From Incurvaria masculella (Eukaryota > Arthropoda > Insecta > Lepidoptera > Incurvariidae): a DNA stretch of 64,000 nucleotides. Each line of letters begins with the position of its first letter. Positions within the stretch are counted from its first letter, which is position 1. The DNA lies in NCBI GenBank assembly GCA_946894095.1, contig OX335651.1, positions 1,262,501 to 1,326,500 of the forward strand, in the 5' to 3' direction. The notes below the pieces were generated by a model. That model had not been told where the DNA came from, did no database searches, and saw only the letters and a list, made by a program, of their open reading frames with translations. A program made the translations under genes and the position numbers. Below are positions 36,440 through 48,726 of the stretch, in pieces.

Positions 36440-38748
36440 ACATGCATAGATATAGATAGTAGTGCCAGTGGGTATCAACGAACCCACGCCTCTCGGTTGG
36501 GATAAAGTTTTCCTAAAATTAAACTAAGTTTACCTCTTTCTACATACATTTCCTCAACAAACTTGAATGACTTCTCAATCTTTGACGTAGATATATGTAT
36601 GAATAACATGTGTATTATACTTATAAAACTGTAAACAAGATGCATAGATAGTGATATAGATAGTGATGCCAGTGGGTATCAAAGAACCCACGCCTCTCGG
36701 TTGGGAATCGAGGCTCAAGAAAAACAGTTAAGGATAAAGTTTTGCTAAAATTAACCTAAGTTTACCTCTTTCTACATACATTTTCTCAACAAACTTGAAT
36801 GACTTCTCAATCTTTGCCGTAGATATATGTATGAATAACAGGTGTATTATACTTATAAAACTGTAAACAAGATGCATAGATATAGATAGTAGTGCCAGTG
36901 GGTATCAAAGAACCCACGCCTCTCGGTTGGGAATCTAGGCTCAAGAAAAAATAATTAAGGATAAAGTTTTCCTAAAATTAACCTAAGTTTACCTCTTTCT
37001 ACATACATTTCCTCAACAAACTTGAATGACTTCTCAATCTTTGCCGTAGATATATGTATAAATAACAGGTGTATTATACTTATAAAACTGTAAACAAGAT
37101 GCATAGATATAGATAGTAGTGCCAGTGGGTATCAAAGAACCCACGCCTCTCAGTTGGGAATCTAGGCTCAAGAAAAAATAATTAAGGATAAAGTTTTCCT
37201 AAAATTAACCTAAGTTTACCTCTTTCTACATACATTTCCTCAACAAACTTGAATGACTTCTCAATCTTTGACGTAGATATATGTATGAATACATATGTAA
37301 TATACTCATAAAACTGTAAACAAGATGCATAGATATAGATAGTAGTGCCAGTGGGTATCAAAGAACCCACGCCTCTCAGTTGGGAATCTAGGCTCAAGAA
37401 AAAATAATTAAGGATAAAGTTTTCCTAAAATTAACCTAAGTTTACCTCTTTCTACATACATTTCCTCAACAAACTTGAATGACTTCTCAATCTTTGCCGT
37501 AGATATATGTATAAATAACAGGTGTATTATACTTATAAAACTGTAAACAAGATGCATATATAGTGATGCCAGTGGGTATCAAAGAACCCACGCCTCTCAG
37601 TTGGGAATCTAGGCTCAAGAAAAAATAATTAAGGATAAAGTTTTCCTAAAATTAACCTAAGTTTACCTCTTTCTACATACATTTCCTCAACAAACTTGAA
37701 TGACTTCTCAATCTTTGCCGTAGATATATGTATAAATAACAGGTGTATTATACTTATAAAACTGTAAACAAGATGCATATATAGTGATGCCAGTGGGTAT
37801 CAAAGAACCCACGCCTCTCAGTTGGGAATCTAGGCTCAAGAAAAAATAATTAAGGATAAAGTTTTCCTAAAATTAACCTAAGTTTACCTCTTTCTACATA
37901 CATTTCCTCAACAAACTTGAATGACTTCTCAATCTTTGACGTAGATATATGTATGAATACATATGTAATATACTCATAAAACTGTAAACAAGATGCATAG
38001 ATATAGATAGTAGTGCCAGTGGGTATCAAAGAACCCACGCCTCTCAGTTGGGAATCTAGGCTCAAGAAAAAATAATTAAGGATAAAGTTTTCCTAAAATT
38101 AACCTAAGTTTACCTCTTTCTACATACATTTCCTCAACAAACTTGAATGACTTCTCAATCTTTGCCGTAGATATATGTATAAATAACAGGTGTATTATAC
38201 TTATAAAACTGTAAACAAGATGCATAGATATAGATAGTAGTGCCAGTGGGTATCAAAGAACCCACGCCTCTCAGTTGGGAATCTAGGCTCAAGAAAAAAT
38301 AATTAAGGATAAAGTTTTCCTAAAATTAACCTAAGTTTACCTCTTTCTACATACATTTCCTCAACAAACTTGAATGACTTCTCAATCTTTGCCGTAGATA
38401 TATGTATAAATAACAGGTGTATTATACTTATAAAACTGTAAACAAGATGCATAGATAGTGATATAGATAGTGATGCCAGTGGGTATCAAAGAACCCACGC
38501 CTCTCGGTTGGGAATCGAGGCTCAGAAAAATATTTAAGGATAAAGTTTTGCTAAAATGAACCTAAGTTTACCTCTTTCTAAATCAATTGCCTCAACAAAC
38601 TTGAATAACTTCTCAATATTTGCAGTAGATATATGTATAGATATAATATGTTATGCATTTATAAACCTGTAAAAGATATGCATAGATATATATATATAGT
38701 GGTGCAGCTAGGGGCATCAAAGAACCCACTCCTCTCGGTTGGGAACAC
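36440..38748 (+). repeat. Satellite array, unit approximately 225 bp
   Basis: The landmark GCCAGTGGGTATCAAAGAAC recurs near 36462 (as ATCAACG), 36667, 36892, 37120, 37345, 37566, 37787, 38014, 38241 and 38474, spaced 205-233 bases. The outer copies are the most diverged, and a degraded copy at 38700-38748 closes the array. Inner copies show a three-unit periodicity: two 71-codon minus-strand frames 668 bases apart translate identically. The unit has no convincing coding function. Features are ACCCACGCCTCTC, AAGGATAAAGTTTTCC and TTACCTCTTTCTACATACAT. Confidence 0.9.
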
Positions 38749-39472
38749 GGAGGATAGAGGTAGAGAGGAGATGTTTTTAACTCATATTACTAAGGATCGC
38801 AGCGTGACACTGTGCGGGGAAGCGGCGGGAAAATCGCTTCATGGTGGGGTCATGCACCGACCATTTTTGCGAAACCCATCTACCGGAAGAATCGATATTC
38901 TGGTAGCAGCTATTCCGAGAGCTATTCTTGGTGGTTACAAGACTACAACTAGATGGCGCCTTTTAAATTTTACTGTTTTATTTCTATAAAAAAACCTTAG
39001 AAATTTAAATCAATGCCTTCGCGCGGATTCAAATTATTTTAATTAAAAAATGTAATAAAAATTTGCATCATGAGATCAAAATTTATTGCCGTAAAAAGAA
39101 AATGATAGCGCGCCATCTATCGGCACATTGCGAGAGCAATATATCCATACAATGCTGGAATATTGACTCAAATTATAAAATATGAGGTGTTTTACTTACA
39201 AATAAAACGTAATTCCAACTACAAACTTTAGATTATTTTGTCCTGTGTAATGTTTGCAACATTTTATACAAAATCTCATCGTATAATCGACTGTTCGCTA
39301 AAAATTGCGCCGCAGACCATAATATTGTCCCACAACCTAACAACGCCAGCGCCATGTCGCGAATGTCGTCGCTAAGCCACGCCTTCTTATCACGTGGGCT
39401 GTGACGTAGCGACCCACTTGGTGGACATAGACCCAGTTTGCTTAGACCATCTCCTCTCTACCTCTATCCTCC
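38749..39472. mobile_element. 724-bp element with perfect 25-bp inverted ends, inside the satellite
   Basis: 38749-38773 (GGAGGATAGAGGTAGAGAGG and five more bases) is exactly inverted at 39448-39472. The satellite sequence CGGTTGGGAA-CAC occurs on both sides, so the insertion duplicated about 13-14 bases or landed in an already repeated piece. The interior has no recognised coding sequence; the longest frame there is not similar to a transposase. The satellite unit resumes at 39473. Confidence 0.7.
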
Positions 39473-39545
39473 GCGGTTGGGAAGCACGTCCCAAGAAAAA
39501 AGAGTTAAGGACAAAGTTTTGTAAATACAGATCTGTATTTAAATA
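39473..39545 (+). repeat. Last satellite fragment beyond the insertion
   Basis: GCGGTTGGGAAGCACGTCCC, then AAAGAGTTAAGGACAAAGTTTT. This is a diverged continuation of the satellite unit broken by the element at 38749-39472. Confidence 0.6.
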
Positions 39546-39924
39546 AAGATAGAAACACACGGATATAGAATAAAGCTTTTTCAAGTGATAAGTTTAAAAT
39601 CGAACATATTTTAGTAGTAGAGAAGCGTTAGGACTTGGAATACGATTTTGCTATTTTATAAAAATAAATAATTTACTAAATTTTTCAGAAAGAGCCCATC
39701 TTCACGAAAGTCGTATCCCAATATAGTTAGGAAAATATCTGACCGGTTAGAGCTTAACTATGTTGTGGTTCAATAAAATTTAAATGAGATTGGATTGAAG
39801 GGTGGTAGACCGAATTAGTTTAGCTCTAAATCTCAAATAATTGCGAAAACGTTACCATGGAAACATTTTGTTAGAAAAAAAAACTTAGATCTTTTTTTGA
39901 CATTGATAAGAATGGTGAATGTAC

Positions 39925-40012
39925 CACTGTCATGTTAGTAGTACATTACGCCAGATTCCCGAATGAACTAGGTGCCGGGCCAGGACTTTCTCTTTATTTG
40001 AGCACGGCTTCA
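39925..40012 (-). mobile_element. Degenerate SINE fragment
   Basis: CCAGATTCCCGAATGAACTA, then GGTGCCGGGCCAGGACTTTC and GAGCACGGCTTC correspond to the SINE 3' body in reverse. Confidence 0.4.
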
Positions 40013-40563
40013 ATATCTTCAAAATGTGTATTTGAAAGCAGTGCCACTGGTCTGAGATCACATTCCGGGTCAATACCCTACCTTTCCGTGACACTGAAAC
40101 ATGATTGGCGCACTCAGTACAAATACATTAACATATCATTATCAAGCTTTGACGAATTAAGGTATTTTGAAAAGGGTCCTTAATTTCGTCACATGGTTTG
40201 TTCACGTCACACGGTAATTTGAAGTCGATTCCGCAATAAGGCATCGATACCTGAGTGTCGTACCCTATCAATTTCCCATACTACGGGCGAAAACTGTTTC
40301 CACGCTCTTAATGTTTTACTAAGTTTTTGAAATTATGTATCCTAAAAGATATTGTAGAAATCTGTGTCCTTTTTTTGAATATACCTTTTAGATTAGAAAA
40401 TAATGATGAATAAAAATTGTCTTTTTTACGCTCGTTTTCGATTTTTTTTTACGAAAAATACAGATATTTACAAACAGATTAAACAATTTAGACCAAGGAT
40501 GAAGCGTTCTCAAGTGATATAAAAAATGATTAAAATCTGACAACGTTAAGGGGTAGAGAAACG
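40013..40563. other. Intergenic, no recognised feature
   Basis: A+T-rich sequence without recognisable genes. Confidence 0.35.
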
Positions 40564-40932
40564 TTAAGGCTGTTCCGACCCATATAAAGTTGTTTGCACA
40601 CATAACGCAAAAAGAATTGCACTTTAAGCCACGAATTAATAATAAAAGTTTAATATAGTCATATTACTTGCAGCGAAAACAATTTCATAATTTCAGGATT
40701 ATTGGTTTTGTTACAATTTATTTAAATACGATTTTTATTTAACAGCGCCATCTAACGGTGTAAATCTTCTAATCGGCAATTACAACAAAACCATTAAACC
40801 TGAAATTGTGAATATGTTTTCGCTGCAACTACTATGGCTATATTTAATATTTTTGACGAATTCGTGCCTTAAAGTGCAATACTTTTTGCGTTCTGTGTAA
40901 AAAAAACATTGTATGGGTCGGAACATCCTTAA
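40564..40932 (+). mobile_element. TTAA fold-back element family 2, copy 1
   Basis: Bounded by TTAA on both sides. The ends are GGCTGTTCCGACCCATATA and, reversed, GGATGTTCCGACCCATACA. The two halves are inverted copies for more than 100 bases (TTGCAGCGAAAAC on the left, GTTTTCGCTGCAA on the right). TTAA duplication points to a piggyBac-like origin. Confidence 0.72.
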
Positions 40933-41464
40933 GGCCTGGAAGACGATTTCGCTGTTTTAATGGCCGTCGCCATGCAAAATTGTGCTTTGGCCAATGGACC
41001 AAGAATGCATTTCTTAAAATTATCAAATCTTAGATTTCCTGTGACTTCACGACAGCCTTAAGGATAATAATGTATTTGCTTTGAGGATAATATTATCTTT
41101 TGTTGACGGATAAGAATTTCTGTTTGTGCAGTAGGAAGGAAAAACCTTGCGATTTAATTTAGAACTGGTTTTCGGGCTCCGTTCACATAAATTTCATTAT
41201 TTCGTACGCGTTAAAAACCTTTCGCGTTGCCTCGACCTGGGTTGAAAGTGTCTCGAGCTCACGATACTGTACCTACACAATGGTTGCTAAGTAGGAAAGG
41301 TTTCTTCGGAGTTCGCGATGGATTGCAAATTGTCAAGTGGTTTTTGTAACCAGATGAACGTTGAGGTTTTTAGCTTTGGTTTGGAGCGACCACAGAATAT
41401 AATACTGGTACTTCGTATCAGAAGGGCCACTCTAGCGCAGCAAGGACGTTAGCGGAAATGACGG
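40933..41464. other. Intergenic, no recognised feature
   Basis: No gene or shared repeat was recognised between the two fold-back elements. Confidence 0.35.
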
Positions 41465-41817
41465 TTAAGGATGTTCCGACCCATACAATGTATTTTTTAC
41501 ACAGAACGCAAAAAGTATTGCACTTTAAGGCACGAATTCGTCAAAAATATTAAATATAGCCATAGTAGTTGCAGCGAAAATATATTCACAATTTCAGGTA
41601 TTGCCGATTAAAAGTTTTACACCGTTAGATGGCGCTGTTAAATAAAAATCCGTATTTAAATAAATTGTAACAAATCCAATAATCCTGAAGTTGTGAAATT
41701 GTTTTCGCTGCAAGTAATATAACTATATTAAACTTTTCTTATTAATTCGTGGCTTAAAGTGCAATACTTTTTGCGTTATGTGTGCAAACAACTTTATATG
41801 GGTCGGAACAGCCTTAA
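41465..41817 (-). mobile_element. TTAA fold-back element family 2, copy 2
   Basis: Same family as the copy at 40564, in the opposite orientation. TTAA is at 41465-41468 and 41814-41817. Confidence 0.72.
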
Positions 41818-42533
41818 GGTGCAGCCATATGGGAATAATGGCCGATCCACTGGCTGGAGTAAAGATGACATTTTATATTGATATTCTCTGCAAGATAGTT
41901 ATGGGAAACACAAAGGATTTATCGCCATATTCAAACAGAGGGTCACTGCGCGATGGTGTATGTAGTTTAATTACTGCTAAATAAATTCAATTAATTTTTA
42001 AAAACAACCATTCAACGAGAATAGTGCTATTGATTGGAAGGACGGGTCAGTTAATTTCTATTTCATCCAGGGCACCAGTTCATGTAAGACAAGACTGAAG
42101 TTCGTCCGGATCGGCTCTAGCTCACTTCACGTGGAACATTCGCAAACGTGACTGCATGATTATAGACACATTCAACCCCGTGCCACAGGCGTAGTACACT
42201 GAAAAAATAATCTGTTAATATCTGTGTAATTCCGATTATAACAACTGTCGTGCAAGGTTAAAATGGAGCCAAATAAGTAAGTAGTACTATAACCATACAT
42301 TAAAGAGGTAAAGATTATAGCAAAAGTCATACAACGTACACGACATGCCGAAACCGTAAGCATAAGAAACGTACGCTCCCCATACTAACATAGTTTAATA
42401 ATCATTTAAAAACCACTGTTCCATTTTACTTGATATTTTGTATCTAATATCAGGCAACAAATATGCGTATCTGCATGTTTTTGGTTTTTCGATAAATGTA
42501 AACACTCTGAAGCAGAGAAAACAAAATGTGTTC
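41818..42533. other. Intergenic, no recognised feature
   Basis: No coding sequence or clear repeat recognised. Confidence 0.3.
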
Positions 42534-42536
42534 TAA

Positions 42537-42695
42537 GGGCCGAGTGCACGAAAGGACAAAAAATCAAAATCAACGTCAAAGTATGATCAAACACGTCACT
42601 TTGGGTGGACTGTATGGAAGGAACTCTATGCGGATCACTAAAAGTGACGTGTTTGAACATTGATTAACTCGGCCGTCTCTTCGTGCAACCGGGGC
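42537..42695 (+). mobile_element. TTA/TAA-flanked MITE, copy 5
   Basis: TAA duplications are at 42534-42536 and 42696-42698. The element is full length at 159 bp. Confidence 0.72.
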
Positions 42696-42698
42696 TAA

Positions 42699-43255
42699 GA
42701 TTTTAGATTTGCTGTAATTAGTTAATTCTAGTGATTAAGAAACTACGTTTGTGTGGGAAGCATAGCTTCGGGCCATTCTTAAACTCCCATCTCTATAATT
42801 TATTTATTAGATAAAATGTACAGTTCTTTATGGTTACATTATTAAAGGTAACCGAAAATGGTAAACATGCTGCGTTAACATGTTGATATGATGTTGCGCT
42901 TGGCAAAATTTGAAGTCAATATCTATATTTCTTTATTCTTGATCTTTCGGCTCTTCGAGAAATAGCGACTACCTACTACAAAAATGTCTTCTTTTAATTT
43001 GAAATCCAAACTACGTTCACACTTTCATTTAGTGCCAACTCACAACTTCGCCTCCGGTTTTGTTTTGGTCATTGTCCTTTAAAGTGACCATGCTCTTTTC
43101 ATTGGTAGGAGGCAGGTATGCAAATTAAGGCGCTAGGACGAATCAACTCGTAGCCCCAGACAAATGTACCTTCGAACCATAGATAAAAAGGAAGGAGATA
43201 TGCCATCTAGCTCGCCTACCCGCAGTCTTCAATAAAAAAAAACTACCAACCCAAC
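42699..43255. other. Intergenic, no recognised feature
   Basis: A+T-rich, nothing recognised. Confidence 0.3.
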
Positions 43256-43808
43256 TTAAGGTGTCCCTTCTCAGCGGGACTAACTCATTCGCGGGCACGG
43301 TACAAAACCGTGCTATTGCGCTCTGGGACCTTCTATGTTTCAAAGAAAAAGACAGGCTCCGTGATGAGGAAGATGCAACTTGTCCATAAAGCAGACAATG
43401 CGCATAGTGTTTGATTTGGTAAGATTTACGAAAAATTTTATTACAAAACGACTTCTAGCTAAAAGTAAACCACGACCGCTGTAGTAAATAATCTAACAAA
43501 AACTATATTGATTATAATTTTTCATGAAACAAGCTATGTCTGATGACTTATCTTTTTAAGATGTATAGATTTTATCGTTGAGTAATCCACCGCCAAAGTT
43601 ATTGTATAAAACACGCGAAACATTCGAACTTCATTCGAAGACCTTTTAACTTAGAAACCAATCACAATTGTACAATGCCAACGGTCATCAGACATCTAGT
43701 TCGATCAAATAAAGCTATTTGTAGCAAAATTTTAGATCTCTGACAAGAAATATGGGCGTGATCTTCTTTCCCCGTTTGTATGGGGAGTTGAGCGGGATGG
43801 CCCACCAT
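43256..43808 (+). mobile_element. TTAA-flanked element family 1, copy 2
   Basis: Starts TTAAGGTGTCCCTTCTCAGC and follows the 5254-5807 copy throughout (ATTCGCGGGCACGGTACAAA, GACCGCTGTAGT, GTCATCAGACATCTAGTTCG). The right TTAA has mutated to ATGC. Confidence 0.65.
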
Positions 43809-44337
43809 GCCATGTCATATGCAAACATAATCGCAGACGTGTGGGTGGGAACTGACTTGATGACCGCATTTTGAGAGCACATTCGCGCGCGGTGGCGATG
43901 TTGCGACTGCGTGGCCTAAGATGCGCCGCTGGATTCCCATACAATAATATGGTCACTTTGACCATACGGCGGAGACGCGATATCGCGCACATGCCACGTC
44001 TCCTCACTTTCTCATCAGTCCTTTGAACGAATATAATAATGTGTACCGAAACGCCTCATTCATTACGAATGGAACTCCAGACTTGTACATTGTTCTCGAG
44101 GGGGTTACCATACTAAACTAAATCGCCGGGTGAACAGGCAAGTGAGTGATTAAACCTGACGTTTAGTTTGTTTTTTTACCATAGTGACTAGTAAATTTCA
44201 GTTCACATGTAGGATGGTGCCTTGGCAAAGTTCATAAACCGGTCCAGACTGCATTTACCTGGCTGACGGAGGGCTCGCTAAGATAAAAGGAATGTTCTCA
44301 ATTTCAAAGTTCAAGTTCAAGTTCAAATGAACGACCG
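43809..44337. other. Intergenic with a GC-rich patch
   Basis: 43840-44010 is richer in CpG than its surroundings. No gene was recognised in it. CGCAGACGTGTGGGTGGGAA resembles a tract at 6241. Confidence 0.3.
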
Positions 44338-44545
44338 TTTTTAGGGTTCCGTACCCAAAGGGTGAAAACGGTAAGCCTCCGCTGTCCGTCCGTCCGTCCG
44401 TCTGTCACAGGGCTGCATCTCAATAACCGTAACAGGTAGACAGCTGAAATTTTCACAGAATGTGTATTTCCCATACAAAAAACGTGTTTTTTTTACGATG
44501 GTACACTTCGTGTGCGAGTCCGACTCGCACTTGGCCGGTTTTTTA
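44338..44545 (+). mobile_element. (TCCG)n-bearing repeat, copy 3
   Basis: A short copy with both ends present: TTTAGGGTTCCGTACCC at the left, GCGAGTCCGACTCGC and a T run at the right. About 100 bases are deleted in the middle. Confidence 0.65.
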
Positions 44546-44925
44546 AAATATATTACTTCAAATTGTTGCTGAAATACAGAGGAATTAATATGTTTTTACA
44601 GACATTTTATATTTATAAATATCTCCGAAAATCTTCTGTATATTTTCAAATTATAACATTTTAAGATTGAACTTTTTTACGGTAATTTTTTTTTATTTGA
44701 AACTTTTCGAATTCTCTCTGTACAAAACTACTTTATTTTCACAACCTGAAAATAGTTTTCATCGAAGCTGGGCAATGAAAATATTTCCTAAAAACCGATT
44801 ACCGAATTGCAAAAGATTCCTGTGAGTACAATTTTTTTTAATTATTTTGTATGACAGGTGTTTGTTGTTCTTTTCCAGGCAAACATTTTGCAATGTTGCG
44901 GTGACCATTTTGATTTTCGCCAATT

Positions 44926-45272
44926 TTTGTTTTATGTGACTGGACATGGATGGCTAATACCCATTGACTTATATACTAATACCACACCTTGTGTCATGGT
45001 ATTAGCCCAACACACCAAATAGTAACTAGGTGCCATGCCAGAACCTTCCTTATATTGCACGGCTACATTGAAATGGATGGAAAACACGAACAATTTTCAT
45101 TGCAGCTACGACCATCGTTCATCCAATGCGATGGTACCAACCCGGGCGGGATTAACCCTACCACCTAGTAAGTAAGGAAGGGGACCTACAGTTTAACGTG
45201 GAATCCGAACCACGGCCAGCCTCTCTCAACGGTCGAATAGTCACCCATCCAAAACCAGACCGGACCCAGCGT
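44926..45272 (-). mobile_element. SINE with partial 5S-like head, reverse
   Basis: Full body on the minus strand, ending GGTCGAATAGTCACCCATCC and CCGGACCCAGCGTC, so only the distal half of the 5S-like head remains. A small duplication lies near 44955-44990. Confidence 0.75.
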
Positions 45273-45729
45273 CTTCTGACACTAAAACACACCTAATGTA
45301 ATTAGCAAGTTTCTTGCTTAAATCTATATTGGAAACTGTTTAATTGACAATAAAATCTTCATTTGAAATTCTGTAAGAAATAATAAATACATCACCAAAC
45401 ACCTACAAAGATCACCAAACATAACAGGTTTGATGAAATAAAGTTTATTGTTTGAAGGGCAAACTGACTACATTTTGTTTGATAGTTAATTAGTATTGGT
45501 GGTATAATTTATTAAAAATCTAATCATAAATTAGGTGGCAACAGTGACGTAATTTGGTCGCCTTAAAGTTTGACCTTTCAAGGTCAGACGTTCTGCGGGT
45601 CTACTCCTTAGATGAAAAAGGAATGGATAGGGGACTAAAAAAATTTTACGGTTCGTCAAAAATCGCTCAGTCAGCTCATATCAGTCATCTCAGTCGGTGT
45701 CAAACGTCAATCCGCGTCAGTTGGGCAAG
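45273..45729. other. Intergenic, possible flank of the THAP remnant
   Basis: No gene recognised. Short CAGTCAGCTCA-type repeats at 45668-45700 precede the THAP-like start. Confidence 0.3.
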
Positions 45730-45746
45730 ATTTCAAAATATCAACA

Positions 45747-46390
45747 AAATGCCTTCAAGTGTCTTGTGTGGTTGACAAATGTCGAAATAACACTAATAAG
45801 CACATCAAGGGCAATGGAATCACATTCCATGTGTAAGTACAAGCATATTCAGTATATTTTTACTTTAGTTGACCTGAAACCTTTTATGTGTTGTAAAGGC
45901 GCAAACAGGGTTGGCACAAGCAAACTTAAATTGTTAGTTCGATTTTTATTTTTGTTTTCATTTCAGTATTATATATTGAACTAAATTTTATTTTAAAAAC
46001 AAGTAGGGCTGCCACAAAACAATAGTCTACGTACTGTTTATTATTTTTTATAATGTCGTTTAGGGTGTTTGTATAATATGTCTTAGTTCTGAGGCTGTGA
46101 TAAAAATGTACATCCTTGAAAATGGTCAAAATGTTACATGTGACAGACAGCTCGTTTCCATAAAGATTAAAATTCTCAAGTCGTTTCTTGGCTCAAATGT
46201 CCTTTTGTCATTGAATGAGTATTCATTTCTTCAACCTGCTACATTTAATCATAGACTCCATCTTCTTAGGGCTATTATCGAAAAATATGTAAATGTAAAA
46301 CTTTATCATATACATAAAACCAATCCGGGGATTAAAGCCGCGACAAAAGGACAAAAGCGTAATAAACTGAACCTATTTGAAGGAAATTAA
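45747..46390 (+). pseudogene. Internally deleted THAP / P-element-like transposase remnant
   Basis: An ATG near 45747 reads MPSSVLCG, and after a one-base frame change DKCRNNTNKHIKGNGITFH, up to a donor-like GTGTAAGT at 45830. This resembles a THAP zinc-finger start (M-P-x-x-C, GITFH). Downstream, 46097-46390 reads LQPATFNHRLHLLRAIIEKY, VNVKLYHIHKTN and KRNKLNLFEGN before a stop, like the C-terminal tail of P/THAP9-type transposases. The catalytic core between them is absent. Terminal repeats were not found. The identification rests on short similarities and is tentative. Confidence 0.4.
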
Positions 46391-47374
46391 AAAAAATGTA
46401 AAAAGAAAGAACTTAGTGGTTTATCAAAATACCATCACACATTTACGGCGAACGGCAATAATCATCAACAGGTTTTACATAAAACTGTACTGACTATTAT
46501 TTGGACTATTTTTTAGCATCTAAAACGCATTGAACGAAATTTTTAAATGCATAAAATGCAAACATGGACAATTCAAGAATAATCAATATTATTTGTTTTG
46601 CAATGTTTGACCCATACTTGCAATACATTAATGATTCCCTCTTTGTGTTTATTTTATTTTATGATTTAAATATTTACAAATTGTGTATATTCGACTTTAT
46701 TAATTTATCCTTAATATCGATGATTTTTACTCAGAAAAACGATAGTTTAAAGAATGATTCCATTAATAATTTTTTTTAATGTACAATACAATATATTGTT
46801 ATTTATTTTTGTGATCATTTTTGGCAACCCTGCCGTTTTCACTTTCATTTTTCATTTAGTTTTGACGCGCCATTCTGGTCAAAGGGCTTAGCATGCGCGC
46901 ATCGTTGATGTGTCATGATGGATTAGGATGAATTTTGCACTATATCTACGACCAGACGTCACAAATGTCACCATCCCTTCTTCTCATGCTATAACTAATT
47001 CAATTTAAGGAAATTGTTGTCTCATTTCATTCTTCCGCGATTAGATGAATCTATTTGTTACTTTTTCGCATGATGCATTTCCTTATACCTTGGTCCTGCT
47101 CTATTACCCTTTACGTATTAGTTAGAGTTTGGTGTGCATGTAAAAGTATAGGTGTGTGAGTGTTTTTAAAAATAGGAACGCTTTTGAACTATCGTCAGTA
47201 TGGAGGTACCGTATCCATTCTTTTTCATCTAAGGTCTACTCGGGAAGCGAACGTGAGAAGTTCTCGCCTGAGAAGCTGTCAAACTCTATGTAGAAAAGAT
47301 GATGCCAACTTTTATCCACATCGAGATTCTCCCGTGCGAACTTCTCGTGTGTGCTTCTTGAGTAGATCCGACGC
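46391..47374. other. Intergenic, no recognised feature
   Basis: A+T-rich to 46800, then a few more GC-rich patches. No gene recognised. Confidence 0.3.
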
Positions 47375-47600
47375 TGGGGTCTCCGGTAAGAGTGAGTTCG
47401 AGTTTGGCGCTAAATATCAACTCACTTTTTGAAGTAGTTCATGTTTCTGCACTTATTGAATTCCATTTTAGTTTCGAAATAATCTAGTGTTTCCCATGAA
47501 TACTGTGGAAGCTATAATAACAGATCCGTCTTTTAATTATACTCTTTGTTTCCAGCTATTTTTAGGTTAACCCACTGTTCGCTTTCGACTTTCGAAAGAT
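47375..47600 (+). mobile_element. GGGGGTCCATTCAG MITE, diverged copy
   Basis: Shares AAGAGTGAGTTCGAGTT, CTAAATATCAACTCACTTTT and CCAGCTATTTTTAGGTTAAC with the 25398 and 56117 copies. The terminal GGGGTCC is altered. Confidence 0.5.
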
Positions 47601-48379
47601 AACATTTTTTTTTCAAAAGGAAAACACATAGACCTAGCATGCGGTACATCCTATTTCACAAAACATCACCTGAAAACCGTTTGACATTCAAATTTGACCG
47701 ACCCTTTTCAGGGATGTGAACTATAAACGATACATTAAAAAAACTGCCAGTATTTTTAATTTTAATTATTAGTATATTAGCCTACTGATTTTACTTAGTT
47801 ATGTCCTCTGCATTTCACAGTTTACCGACTGCTCAACTATTCTAAACGTTATATGTCGCATGTTTTATGTAAAAATGTATTAAAGTATAATAAATAAAAA
47901 GGGAAAATGAATAAAAATATAAAATAAAATTAATGTATGACTCGATTATAAATCAAACAAAGGATCAGAAATATCTAAATATACAAGGTTTAAATAAATT
48001 ATTCTATACCCTTTAAGTGGGTTAATGTGTATCAGAAACTTAGTGGAATGATAAAATAATCATAGCAAGAAAAAAAAATAGAATCCTCCATACAAAATTG
48101 CTTTAGAAAAAAACAATAGATAATAAAACAATATTGCTTTATTGATGTTTTTAAAATGTATAATGATAGAGGTTTTTGATAAATACTGATTAAAAACCGT
48201 AAGGGTCATGTAATAATTTAATAACTGTATAGGGTCGTCCTTATAAATTTGGGCAGCACAATTATATTTCTAAAGAATTTGAAACCGAGAAAAAAATACT
48301 TACCCCTTTTTTCGTTACGCCTTTCGCCCAAAATTTGAAGAAAAAAACACTTAAACCTTTTTCAATGCAACAACAACGA
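47601..48379. other. A+T-rich, no recognised feature
   Basis: Poly-A and AT-rich sequence, nothing recognised. Confidence 0.3.
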
Positions 48380-48726
48380 CACTCGGTTTAGTTCAACGTG
48401 CGCGTGTGTAGCGCTACAGCGACAAGCGGATGCGCGTGCGTCGATCCGTGGAGTCCGCGAGTGTGCTAGTGCGGTTGCGGATTGCGGAAGGCAGCGCCGG
48501 CGCACAATGCTACTTTCGTGTGGCGGCGCTACACTATTGGCCAAGTGTGTCTAAACAAACACGATCCGCATTGTGCCTGCAAATCCTGCAAAGCGGACGA
48601 CATGCGAAGATGTGAAGTTCTAAATTTAAATAAATGTTGGATGAAATTGGATAATCGTGGTGAGCTACACCACACGCACATTTTTAAAATGAGACAAAAT
48701 ACTCATCGGGTGAAGAAAAAACTGTG
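48380..48726 (+). other. CpG-rich island with a short cysteine-containing frame
   Basis: 48390-48560 is strongly enriched in CG in an A+T-rich setting. A plus-strand frame through 48482-48726 reads CLNKHDPHCACKSCKADDMR and CEVLNLNKCWMKLDN before TGA. I do not recognise it. It could be a promoter and first exon of an unknown transcript or chance. It lacks an ATG start in the CpG part. Confidence 0.3.

Noticed and set aside
37182..38065. Two identical 71-codon frames as a duplicated gene
   Set aside because: They are the same satellite unit three repeats apart, with no start context or similarity to a protein.
36440..38748. CRISPR-like regular repeats
   Set aside because: The units are approximately 225 bp, contiguous and without unique spacers, in an animal genome. 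This is satellite DNA.
46564..46779. 71-codon hydrophobic plus frame
   Set aside because: A+T-rich composition alone gives Ile/Phe/Asn-rich frames, and no other support was found.
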